This document shows, piece by piece, positions 36,892-47,331 of a stretch of 64,000 nucleotides of DNA. The stretch is from contig OX463785.1 of assembly GCA_949825025.1 (NCBI GenBank), positions 21,267,971 through 21,331,970 on the forward strand. Direction: 5' to 3'. The stretch is from Siphlonurus alternatus. Lineage: Eukaryota; Arthropoda; Insecta; Ephemeroptera; Siphlonuridae. Each line of letters opens with the position of its first letter. The first letter of the stretch is position 1. The notes under the pieces were generated by a model. The model was not told the DNA's origin and ran no database searches. It saw nothing but the letters and a program-made list of their open reading frames with translations. The translations under genes and the position numbers were made by a program.

Positions 36892-39800
36892 ATGTTCGCC
36901 TACTGTTTGCTCGCTGCACTGGCCCTCGGCGCCGTGTCCGCCGTGGACCACCCCGCAGTCAAATGCGCCAACATCACTCCTCTCAAGGACATCAACATCG
37001 CCACGGTGAGCACCACATGACGTCACTACCGGAAGTGTCAAGTCAAATCAACGTAACGTCACTACCGGAAGTGTCAAGTCAAATCAACGTGACGTCACTA
37101 CCGGAAGTGTCAAATCAAATCAATCAAATCAACATGACGTCACTACCGGAAGTGTCAAGTCAAATCAACGTGACGTCACTATACTCTGGTTCACATTTAA
37201 CTTGGTTTACGTCGTGTTTGTAACATCTTCAGTCTTTGGTAGCCGATTTGTAATGAAGAATTTCACTGGCCGAACCGAGCCGAAGGACACCCGAGCGTTT
37301 CCGTTGAAAACCAAGTTAAATATGAACCTTACGTATACCGGAAGTGTCAAATCAATTTGAAATTTGCGCCGGAAGTGTCAAGTTTCTGACTTTCTTATTT
37401 CATATTTGAATTTGTAATTTTGGACACAGAGGATTGCTGGCAAAATTATGAAACTCAGATGGTTAAAAAATTGTTACCATGTAACTTGTATTATTGGTTT
37501 AAATTAATTTTCACTATTAAGAATTAATAAAATAATTTTTTATAAAAAATATTATATTTTAACAATAGATTAATATAATGTGAACTAGAAATATAAGGCT
37601 CTGCCTTTTCTGGACACTACTGTACAACTTAAGGTAAAAAAAAAAAAAAAAAAAGAAAGATGTGAACAGGAAGGCAAAAACCAATCACTTCCGGCTATTT
37701 CTGTCGGAAATTATTTTGATTGTAACTTATGTATCTGAAGGTAGAAAGTTTACTATTAACGTTTTGCGACTCTTCTATGTGCTTACTAATTAGTTTAAAA
37801 ATGTGAAGTTCGGAATTTGTGGAAGTTACAGAATGCATCGTTCCTTTGCAGTTATTAAGAGAATATAATATTTTACCATTTGTAATTTGAACAATTTTAT
37901 TTCTTTATCTATTTTATACTTTCCATTTTCACTTTAATAATTTATCTTGTACTTTTCATTTACATTTCACGCTTTTTTTTGGAAAAGGTGTACCTTTGGG
38001 TATGTTTGAAAATAATTAATTTATTTTTAAATTCTAAGTAATTACAAAAAAAAATCAAACATTACAAAATATAATTTTAAAAAATAATAAACTTCAATAC
38101 TATAAATACGATTTTTAACAATTTTAGAATATTTTTTTTTTAAATCTATATTTATAAATTTGATAAATTGGGTTTTCCGCCGCTGAACACACTATGATGT
38201 AAATTTCTAATGTATAATAATTTTGTGTCTACAGCTGACCGGAAACTGGGTCGCGGTCGAGTCTGTGTCCTTCAAGGACGGACAGCCCTTCAACCCTCCC
38301 ATCGCCGCTGACGACAAGCGCACCAAGACCTGCCTCTACTCCAAGGTCAGTACTAGCGAACGTTCAAGGTCAAACACTTTCTTGGGGAACCGTAAGCATT
38401 AATATTAAGGTCTAAGGCTTGCTGTCAGAATAATATAGTATAATACATAATATAATAGGAATAATATAATGTTATATCATCTTTTTCACCCCTTTCAAGA
38501 TTCATCGGCACAAGTGACAATATTTTTTTTTTAAAATATTTCCTTAAACAAAATAATTAATTATTTTAACAATTTTAACTATAGGAAATAAAAAATATTT
38601 ATAAAATGTTAAAGATCTTTTACGGTCCGTTCTGATTTCAGTAAATTAAATTGCATATATATTCTAAATCTGTTAATAAAATAAATATATATGCACTCGT
38701 CGACTTGGAAAATTTCCCCTTGTTAATCACCATGCCCTGTGTTATTCTTTATGGACATTCTGATTTAAGGCCGTAATGGGAAATTTTCTTAGGTGACGAC
38801 TGTATTATATTTAAAAAAAAAATAATTATCAGATTAAACACTTTTAATATATGTATCTACGAAGAAATCATCTATTGTTCTATTCAAGTATCTGCATGTC
38901 TTCACATTATTTATTATATGCTGTCTCTCATAGGACAGCGACAACAGCGCGACTGGCATGATCGTGAAGACCGATGCCCACTACCCTGGCACTGTCACTA
39001 ACTGTCTCTCTGTCTCTCACAGGACAGCGACAACAGCGCGACTGGCATGATCGTGAAGACCGATGCCCACTACCCTGGCACTGTCACTAACTGTCTCTCT
39101 GTCTCTCACAGGACAGTGACAACAGCGCGACTGGCATGATCGTGAAGACCGATGCCCACTACCCTGGCAAGGACACCGTCACCGAGACCTCTACCCTGAC
39201 CGTTGTGGGAGGAGAGACCGGTCGTCTTAGCATCGCTTCTGACATCCAGAACCGCGACAGTGAGTTATCGACCTTATGTCACTATAACATAGAGACCATA
39301 ATGGCAGTGTAGAAATTATTTTATAATCGAGTTATGTGTTGTCAATTTTTCATATATATTATATGTATATATATATTTTTTTTTACCCACCTAAAATCTT
39401 GCTGCAAAACGCTTTGATAATGTCATGTAAATTTTTCAAAACTCAACCTAGAGAAAGGCATTGCTTGACTATGATGTCACAACGGTTTTACAGCATGATT
39501 TTTACATGTTTGGAAAATTTGCATGACATTTTTTATAACATAGGATACAAAATTATTCACTTTTATTCTTTTTCCAGACATCCTGAAATTATATATTTAA
39601 TTTGTAATTTAAATTTCTGTCACGCCTCTTTGAGGTTTGTTATAGTCTTTACTAAAAAAGAATAGGGTTAACTGCCTATAGAGGGAGTGGCCGTACTTTC
39701 AATAATTATTAAAATTATTTGCTGCAGTACTCCTAAAAACCTGAAAAAAAAATCAAAATAAAGCATTGTTGTGCTTTCCATATTTTTCATGCAATACAAT

Positions 39801-41237
39801 TTAAGTTGTTCATATACAGACTATATTATTTTTTATTATTAAAGTGAAAGCATGCAGTCCTCAAATTACAAATTAGACAGACACCAAGTATTGCTTGATT
39901 TTATAATAAAAATTCGCATTATTTTTATCCGCGCGCGGTTCTACCGTGCAAAATGGAGTATTGTCCTCAATTCTTTTTTATTGCAGAAATGGATAGAGGG
40001 TACAAAGTTATGCTACCGTGATTTTTTTTCAGATTTTATAGAGCCCGGGAACTATTTTTAAAAAAATTTTGAAAGTTATTTTTGTGACGTCACGAGACGC
40101 CGCTCCTTATGAAAAAGGTAGTACTTGTCGCCGCGTGACGTCACAAAAAGGATTTCAATAATTTATTAAAAATACTTCCCGAGCTCTAAAAAATCTGAAA
40201 AAAATCAGGGTAGCATAACTTTGCACGCTCTATCCATTTCTGCAATAAAAAAATTGAGGACAATACTCCATTGCACTGCAAAGAAGGTCCTTGCTGACGT
40301 CACAACTCACAGTCAGCCCCTATTAGCATAGAGTTGTGACTTACGCAAGGATTTTGTGACGTAGGCAAGGACTAAATTTCTTATTTTGCACCGCAATTTC
40401 GCATACTTGCATCAGGCGTGGAGGAAAATAATGCGAATGTTGATTATTTACTCTAACAACACTTATTGGTGACTGTCTATATAATTGACAACCTACATTA
40501 AATTTTTTTTATTGCAGAAATGAATAGAGGGCACCAAATTATGCTACTCTGAATTTTTTTCACGTTTTTTAGTCTCAGAACTATTTTTAAATAATTATTA
40601 TTGAAAGTTTTGTAAGTTAAGTTGGCACCCCTGAATCCTTAATAAAAAGGATATGACCGAGACGCCTATTGACGCCTCCAGGGGGTGTGGCTGCACTTTC
40701 AATAATTATTTTAAAATAGTTCTGGTTTTCAAAGAAATCTGAAAAAATTCAAAGCAGCTTAATTTGATACACTCATCTACGAGTATTAATTTCTGCAATA
40801 AAAAATTGGCATGTATGTTGTCCATTTGTAATTTTAGGCCTGTGTATCTTTAATACTATCATAACTGAGAGTATATTTCATGATTGACATGGGTATAATA
40901 TATAGTGTGTCACCATGATTACCTTTAAACCTGTCAATCTAATATATTATATCTTGTATCTGATACAGACTGGGAGTTCCTGATCATCGATGCTAACCCA
41001 TCCAAGTACCTGGTGTACGTCCTGTGCCAGCCCGCCAATGAGGCCGGAGACCGTTACCCTGAACGTGTGAACCTGATGTCCCGTCACGGAGATCACGCCG
41101 CCCACGAGGCTCTGACTCACGATGAGATCGTCGAAGTGGAGAAGAGTATTGCCGTCAAGCTGGGAATCACCGGCCGTGGAGTCGCTCCGGTCAAATACGC
41201 AAACACCTGCTGGGCGTCTTACGCAGAGACCGCATAA
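36892..41237 (+). CDS. Group B lipocalin B1, secreted, 213 aa
   Basis: Coding exons 36892-37005, 38235-38345, 39112-39259 and 40969-41237; leader exon near 35995-36021. Signal peptide MFAYCLLAALALGAVSA. Exon 2 starts L-T-G-N-W-V-A-V-E-S (G-x-W) and ends with a Cys (T-C-L-Y-S-K). Exon 3 has D-S-D-N-S-A-T-G and ends G-R-L-S-I-A-S-D-I-Q-N-R-D. Exon 4 has L-I-I-D-A-N-P-S-K-Y-L-V-Y-V-L-C, S-R-H-G-D-H and a helix, and ends N-T-C-W-A-S-Y-A-E. Compared with group A the second exon is split by one more intron. Codon use is GC-rich and biased (gcc, ctc, gtc), unlike group A, which suggests high expression. Odd: the start of exon 3 with its acceptor is present three times in tandem (38922-39111). Polyadenylation signal aataaa at 41283. 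Confidence 0.9.
37018..37178 (+). promoter_or_regulatory. Intronic minisatellite with CRE and ETS-type sites (B1 intron 1)
   Basis: Five units spaced 36, 36, 45 and 36 bp, starting 13 bp after the exon 1 donor. Each has TGACGTCA (37018, 37090, 37135, 37171; TAACGTCA at 37054) and, except the last, accggaagtgtcaa. TGACGTCA is the CREB/ATF consensus and CCGGAAGT an ETS consensus; binding here is inferred. Confidence 0.6.
37310..37735. mobile_element. Foldback family P10, diverged copy in B1 intron 1
   Basis: Left accggaagtgtcaaatcaa and gccggaagtgtcaag; right aatcacttccggctatttc and tcggaaatt, inverted. It contains a run of about 18 A (37636). Long and interrupted, so moderately sure. Confidence 0.45.
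38922..39111 (+). repeat. Two extra tandem copies of the B1 exon 3 start (89 bp period)
   Basis: ctgtctctcacag followed by gacagcgacaacagcgcgac ... taccctggcactgtcactaa occurs with exon starts at 38934, 39023 and 39112. The period is 89 bp, not a multiple of three. Splicing to 38933 runs into a stop in the second copy; only the third acceptor (39111) gives the full exon. See finding. Confidence 0.9.
39680..39815. mobile_element. Fragment of a P2 foldback in B1 intron 3
   Basis: gtggccgtactttcaataattatt, gcagtactcctaaaaacctgaaaaa and cataaataa-type remnants match the right half of P2. The left half is missing. Confidence 0.4.
39952..40272. mobile_element. P1 foldback in B1 intron 3
   Basis: Full palindrome aatggagtattgtcctcaat to its mirror, with two TGACGTCA cores. 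Confidence 0.9.
40274..40392. mobile_element. Short foldback next to P1 (B1 intron 3)
   Basis: gcaaagaaggtccttgctga ... tgacgtcacaactc is mirrored by gagttgtgacttacgcaagg and by aaggactaaatttc...ttttgcac. Has the look of an independent small palindrome; no second copy seen. Confidence 0.45.
40484..40826. mobile_element. P2 foldback in B1 intron 3
   Basis: Ends ttgacaacctacatta and the mirrored atgtatgttgtccatt. Core gacgcctccagggggtgtgg, cttaataaaaaggata. Same design as 10412-10750. Confidence 0.83.
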
Positions 41238-41398
41238 TTAACATCTATTTTGTAAATGGTCATTATTTTTGTGTTATGAAATAATAAAAGATAATATATA
41301 CATAATAACATTGTTTCTCTTCCTTACTTATTTACCTTACACTCATAATTATATATCCTAATTAGTCTGAATTTAATGTTTTATATTTATTAGCTTAA

Positions 41399-41560
41399 GG
41401 GTATTTAAGGTAATGCGCTCAATGTTAAAAAAAAATAAGATGTTCTCCTCTACATCCCCTATCAATAGCTAAAATATCAGGTATACAAATTCGAGCTAAT
41501 TTTCGAGTTATTAATTGAGTTTTTAGAATTGACTACTTTAAAATGGAGAAATGGAACTAT
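41399..41560. mobile_element. Foldback MITE family P6, left half
   Basis: ttaagggtatttaaggtaatgcgctcaatg, ttctcctctacatcccctat and aaattcgagctaattttcga match P6. The right arm is missing. Confidence 0.6.
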
Positions 41561-41896
41561 TTTGAATCTTTATATCGCGCGACATTTAGCAGCACTACGT
41601 ACATTTTATCTTGACACGTAAAAGTGGAATTTCAGCAGTAAATTTATTATATCTAACAAAGAATTGTGTTGTAACTTGACTTAAAAAATTACATTGTTAG
41701 TGATAGTATGAAATAAGAAAGTATCAGACGAGACTACATAATTTAAATGCACAATAATTTTGCAATGATTTTTGAAGATTTGAATCGCTGGCAGTATTTA
41801 TTTTTCTCACGCCCTCTCACTGTATAAATATGTGTTTATTAATAATAATAATAACTATTTTCATAAATTTCCGAGCTCCTTTCCTCGCTCCAGAAC

Positions 41897-41900
41897 TATT

Positions 41901-41987
<87 letters not shown>

Positions 41988-42030
41988 TTTTTTTATTTAT
42001 TTCACCCAAAGTACAAATACAAAATATATT
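41897..42030 (-). repeat. (TTTA)n tail joined to a retroelement 3' end
   Basis: About 25 units of TTTA, closed by tttatttcacccaaagtac. On the minus strand this reads as a retroelement end followed by its simple-sequence tail, as at 34935. Confidence 0.55.
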
Positions 42031-42460
42031 ACAAAAATTAGGGTGCGGATTGCAACAAAGCACCGATTGCACTATTTCACTAAAAAGTGGTTACAATCCT
42101 TTATATAACTACTGAAAAAAACAATCATTAGCTGTAAGCTTGTGTTTTAAGCACCTCACTTTAATTAAGCTTATTAATTGAACAAGAGAACAGATTATTC
42201 TTTGCCCTTGCGGTATATGCAATCTGTACTGTTTTGATGATGAACAAGTTGTCTAACTTGAAGGGAGAAATGATAATGAAGATATTAAATTTGATCTTAC
42301 TTGGCTTAATTGCTGGCTTAGATCTACGAGAAATTTTTACAACACTGTATGAGTCCTCCTCCATAAATTATGAATAAAAAATAAAAATTACGAATAATTT
42401 AGGAAGTTCCATGTTTGGTGCCACGCATGCGTAAGAGTAATATAATTCTCCTTTTGTAAA

Positions 42461-42483
42461 TAAATAAATAAATAAATAAATAA

Positions 42484-42546
<63 letters not shown>

Positions 42547-42551
42547 ATGAA

Positions 42552-42602
<51 letters not shown>
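42461..42602. repeat. (AAAT)n microsatellite
   Basis: About 35 units with one missing base and one G. Open frames of Ile-Tyr-Leu-Phe across it are artefacts. Confidence 0.95.
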
Positions 42603-42603
<1 letters not shown>

Positions 42604-43272
42604 GACATCTGATATTTCGGTAATTTGCTGGTCATTATTCTCATACATCTCCTTATTAAAAATTTTCTGCTACAAGATATTATATAAAAATGCATTGTAG
42701 ATTTATTTAAATATAAATTTGATATATTTGATATTTGATATATTTAACAATGATTTATTTTTTAAATTATAATATTAAAATAATTTAAAAACAGAAAATT
42801 TTGATTCAATTTACAACATAGAAAATTTGACTTTATTTTAAAATTCATCTTACTATATACACCTAATTATTATACATAGATTATCTTTAAATGAAATGTT
42901 TACTTAAAGAAAATATGAAGAAGATTAAAACAAAATATATAATATAACAATAACATTTTTAAATAAATATATTAAAATATATAAAATAAAAGTATATAAT
43001 ATATGACTTGTGACGTCATCATCTGGGTCAAATTTACTAATCGAGGACCTCAAATAAAATTTAACTTCCTGTTTATTTCAGTTACTAAGTTTTTACAACA
43101 ATCAAAACAATTTCGTCAAAACAATGTATTTCACCATTTTATCTTTGTATTACAAAAAATATGTAATATTTCCTATAATTTAAGCGCAACATATTATGAT
43201 ATCATTCTCTTGCAAAATCTCCAACAGCAGCAAAAATCTGAATAATTTTTTACAACTTTTATTTCCATCTTA

Positions 43273-43458
<186 letters not shown>

Positions 43459-43577
43459 TAAAAGTACTAATTGAAACTGATTTCCAGTGCTATTTCCATA
43501 AAAAATGTTTTTTTAAGTACCATTATGTAAAGGGGATTAATTTAGTTTAATATTAGTGTAAATTATCAGCGAATATA

Positions 43578-43987
43578 TATTTTTTATCGAATCCTAATGG
43601 GTACTTCTACTTACTAATTACATACTACTTTGAAACCCCGAACCTTCCGAAACCATATAACTTGAGCGTTTCGCTGGCTCTTCCGGAACGGGGGCGGTTG
43701 TCACGGCCTTGCAATCCATCCCGGCATTTGCCTGCGACTGAGGGAAACGTAGAAACCTCAGCCAGGATGGGCGCTACATCCTTTTTTTTTTTTTCAATGA
43801 ACCGGAAGTGCAATGGTCCCAAAGACAGGTGAACCACATAGTGGATAAGCGCAACGATTTACCCGTGGGTGGGAAACGTGGTTTTTGTTGAAAATCGTCA
43901 CCCATTCAACTACTAACCACGCTCAGAGTAGCTTGACTTCAGTGATCAGATGAGACTCAATCAAGCGCACTGCGCCACACCTCCGAA
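43578..43987 (-). mobile_element. 5S-rRNA-derived SINE, copy with full head
   Basis: Tail tttttatcgaatcctaatgg at the left; head ending gcgcactgcgccacacctcc at the right. A gaatat-like sequence flanks both ends (possible target duplication). The C-box region is mutated (gagtagcttgacttcagtga). Confidence 0.85.
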
Positions 43988-44204
43988 TATTTTTTATTAA
44001 AGTAAATATAATTTTTCAAAATTTTCTATAATCATAATTTATTATATATGTTTATAATAATTAACTCGCTAATGAACGATCATGCATATACTTGTACACA
44101 AAAATTACCAATTAACATTAGGGTACGTTAGTAATTGTTAAACAAGTGAACAACATGATAATTGTCAATCGAAATTATATAATTAATATTACTAAATCTT
44201 ATGA

Positions 44205-44460
44205 AAGATTTTATAAGGCGTCATAAAATACAGTAGGTTTATCATTTATCATATTTCACATACATTGTAATTTGCAATTATCTTCAATCTTTGAACCTCA
44301 TGCCTTATTCACGTATGATTGGCGACTCAATAAAATTATTACCAATTTGTAATATTGTAATAAATAATGGGAATGGCCGTACATATATTTATCTATATTT
44401 GATAACACCTTTGACCTAAGCACAACACAAAATATATTACAACATGTTAAGGTCTGTCGC
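44205..44460 (-). promoter_or_regulatory. Orphan copy of the secreted-peptide gene promoter
   Basis: On the minus strand AGGTCAAAGGTGT (44405-44417, DR1-like), then several blocks shared with 51030-51140 (accaat, ataatgggaat/ataatgatat, gcctta), then a TATA (ttataaaat near 44214). No coding exon that resembles the gene at 47-49 kb was found to its left. Probably a duplicated or decayed promoter. Confidence 0.35.
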
Positions 44461-44639
44461 TATGAAAATATGCAAGTGGAATGAAAAGAGATGTCACTAC
44501 CAGTCTTTAGTAAATGATGTCCGAGATTGGGTGATTTTAATTCCAACATTTCAAAGGAAATAATAAGATTAACCGTTTTTAAATGAGCAACAGTCATTAT
44601 AATTATGTTTATCTATTTCCTAGTCTGATTAATTTGTGA

Positions 44640-44830
44640 ATACAATAATTATATGATAAGTTATTGCAGTTAAAAAAATGCCCCTATAACTCAGAGAGCA
44701 AAAGCTCAAGGCAAAGAAAGAAATATGAAGGGCAGCCGTGCCGTGATGAATGCTCCTGCTCTACCGTTGCGAGTGCGCCTCAACATTCCATTGTATTTTA
44801 AATTGAATAGAAGGGAGAGTAACGGTAAAT
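44640..44830. other. Moderately GC-rich unexplained block
   Basis: gggcagccgtgccgtgatga and ctctaccgttgcgagtgcgc stand out from the AT-rich surroundings. No convincing open frame, RNA fold or repeat match within the window. Confidence 0.3.
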
Positions 44831-45151
44831 AAACAAAGATGTATTATTTTGAAAGAATTAATATTATGATTTTTAAGATAGTAAGCATCGAAACTTTTTT
44901 TTTTTCGATAAAAAAATAAAATATATTATTGTATTTTTTAATTCCTTTTGTTATATATAATGAATCTAACTCGAATCTAAGTAATAATCCTAATAATTAC
45001 GTAATTTTATATATTAAAATTTACTATCATTCATAATGCTGTTTCGCTTTATGTGGCTCATCATATCTAATCATATGCTTGAAATAAAAATAATTTGATA
45101 ATAATTTGTTTCTGGATCCGCGCCTGATTATATTTATATATATATTAATAA

Positions 45152-45535
45152 TTTTTTTTTTTTTACAAGGATACACCCCTAAGAGCTTACAGCTCGCGGC
45201 GGGGTACTGGGTAGGGATATAAGGTAGGGAACGGATAGTGGCCACGGCCTGCATGCTTACGCGTCCCAGCATTCGCTGAGGTGAGACTGAGGGAACCGTG
45301 GAAAACCTCAGTCAGGACGGACACCTTTACTTTTTCTCAATGGACCAAAGCGATGTCCAAAGCCTGGAGAACCACACACAAGTGCATCACTGCACTGGGT
45401 GGAAAGCGAGACGAATTTACCCCAGGGAGGGAGCAGCGTATTTTTTACTTGAAACGGTCACCCATCCAAGTACTAACCACGCTCAACGTAGCTTGACTTC
45501 GGTGATCTAACGAGAACCGGTCAATGCACTGCGCC
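45152..45535 (-). mobile_element. 5S-rRNA-derived SINE, subfamily 2, full length
   Basis: The head on the minus strand keeps ggcgcagtgcattgaccggt, gaagtcaagctacgttgagc and ggttagtacttggatggg (closer to real 5S rRNA than subfamily 1). The body shares ggtttt/ccacggttccctcag with subfamily 1, but the tail is different: gctcttaggggtgtatcctt plus an A-run. Confidence 0.8.
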
Positions 45536-45829
45536 AATAATATTATTATTAAAAAAAAATAATAATAAATATAAATATTTATTTATTTATATTTATATAT
45601 ATTTTATATTTTTGTAGATATGTATTATATAAATACATATATAACTATACATATAATAATATATATATAGTTATATAATATTATAACTATATTATAAATG
45701 TTATAATAAATATTATAATTTTATATAATTACGGTCCAATAATTAATAATAATTATAATAATTAATTAATTTTTCTCTCAATAAAAAAAATCGATATATA
45801 TATATATATATATATTATGTATTTTTTTT

Positions 45830-46420
45830 TTTTTTTATTGGAGGAATTTAATAGCTAGAGCTAGGCCTTGTAGGAGCCATCAATTTCCGTGTGCAGACTA
45901 CCAATGCTGAGCTGCATGAGCACGGCCCATGGGTCTGCACGGCCCACGGGCCCGCCCGTGCAGATCCGTGCGCAAGCCCGCAGAACCTAAGCCGTCTCGG
46001 CGCCCTCCCTGCTGCTGGTAAAGCTCAAGCTGACCATCCTCACTTGTAATTGCCTCGCTGCTTGCTGGCGAGCAAGCTAGGTGCAGTCCCGAACAATGGG
46101 ACAATGCACAGTACATCCGAGGAGAAAAAAATTCAGCAAGAGGGCTTGTGACAAAGTGGGGAAATATAGTGTGAAATTTTCTTACTTGTAAAGTCCTTAA
46201 AACATTGCTGTACAGTATCCATATTAACTTGTTCATCAGAGAATATATATATAATTAATATTATACAATTAAAAATTAAATATCCTTTAAAGTTTTGTAA
46301 AAATGTTGGAACAAAATTCTTCCAATCAGTATTTTTCGAAACGCAAACGTTGCGCCTCTGGTGGCCGGCTACGTAGCGACAGTCCTTAAATAGACATCGT
46401 TTATATATATTATTATATAT
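45830..46420 (-). other. GC-rich block with an A-tail on the minus strand, possible retrocopy
   Basis: 45870-46100 is about 60 percent GC (gcacggcccacgggcccgcc) in DNA that is otherwise about 70 percent AT. On the minus strand it ends in ctccaataaaaaaaaaaaaa, as a retroposed RNA would. Open frames of about 110 codons overlap in two frames, and neither resembles a family I know. A donor-like acaagtaag lies at about 46184-46192. Real coding sequence is possible but unproven. Confidence 0.35.
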
Positions 46421-46713
46421 AATATATTCTATGATACATAAAAAAGGTAACACAACTCTTTAGAACTCATAAAAATATTCTACTCATGTTGCAATAAATT
46501 TTTAAACATATAATCATCTAAACTTAAATTTTAAACTTTATCAAAATTAAGTTTCTTTGTTTTTAGTGAATTCTATGTATATAATTTGGCAAGAGGATAT
46601 TTTACCACTTTGTGTCCTGGTACTTCTTATAGTGCTTCGTAAGATATCCTATTTCACCTTTTTTTCTTTTTCTTCAATCTTTTAATATGTTAATGAGTGC
46701 ATATTTCTGGGGA

Positions 46714-46715
46714 AA

Positions 46716-46794
<79 letters not shown>

Positions 46795-46796
46795 AT
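46714..46796. repeat. (AAAT)n microsatellite
   Basis: About 20 units. Followed at 46986-47017 by a pure T-run of about 30. Confidence 0.95.
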
Positions 46797-46983
46797 TAAT
46801 ATATTAAATAATGCATTAAATTTGGCATGTTTATGCATGTGGAACGTGAATTTAAAATAATAAAAATAACTGTTAAATATAGTTTCCTGATATTAAAATC
46901 TCTATTTCAATTTTTGTTCTTTATTATATAAAATAAGCAAATATATAATTATGTCGCTATGGCTTGCGACGATGAGTATTTTT

Positions 46984-47017
<34 letters not shown>

Positions 47018-47331
47018 CAACCACCATATATGATGTATGATACATCCAAGTAGAAAATATTGAATATTCACCTAAAAATTGCGTGAATTGCCATTCACTG
47101 CTGCGTAAAGGTTTATCCAACTCTATGTGTAATATAAGAAAAATATACAGTATAATTATAATTAATTTTATAATTTTTTTTTATTATCAACAAAGTACAG
47201 TCAAAATCAATTCATTAAATTAAGTTAGTTTGAAATATTTGAATATAAAGATATATAATTATAAAACCAAAACTGCTTAATTTGCTATGGTGAAGAGATG
47301 AGCGCGTGCCGGTACTCGAAACCTCCTGCAG

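Noticed and set aside
39336..39665. 109-codon frame in B1 intron 3
   Set aside because: AT-rich, composition of random intron sequence, no splice or start context, not repeated in B2.
41830..42695. Ile-Tyr-Leu-Phe open frames that look like membrane proteins
   Set aside because: Readings of (TTTA)n / (AAAT)n microsatellites.
45027..45510. Three overlapping frames of 70-81 codons at 45.0-45.5 kb
   Set aside because: They belong to the subfamily 2 SINE and show no family motif.
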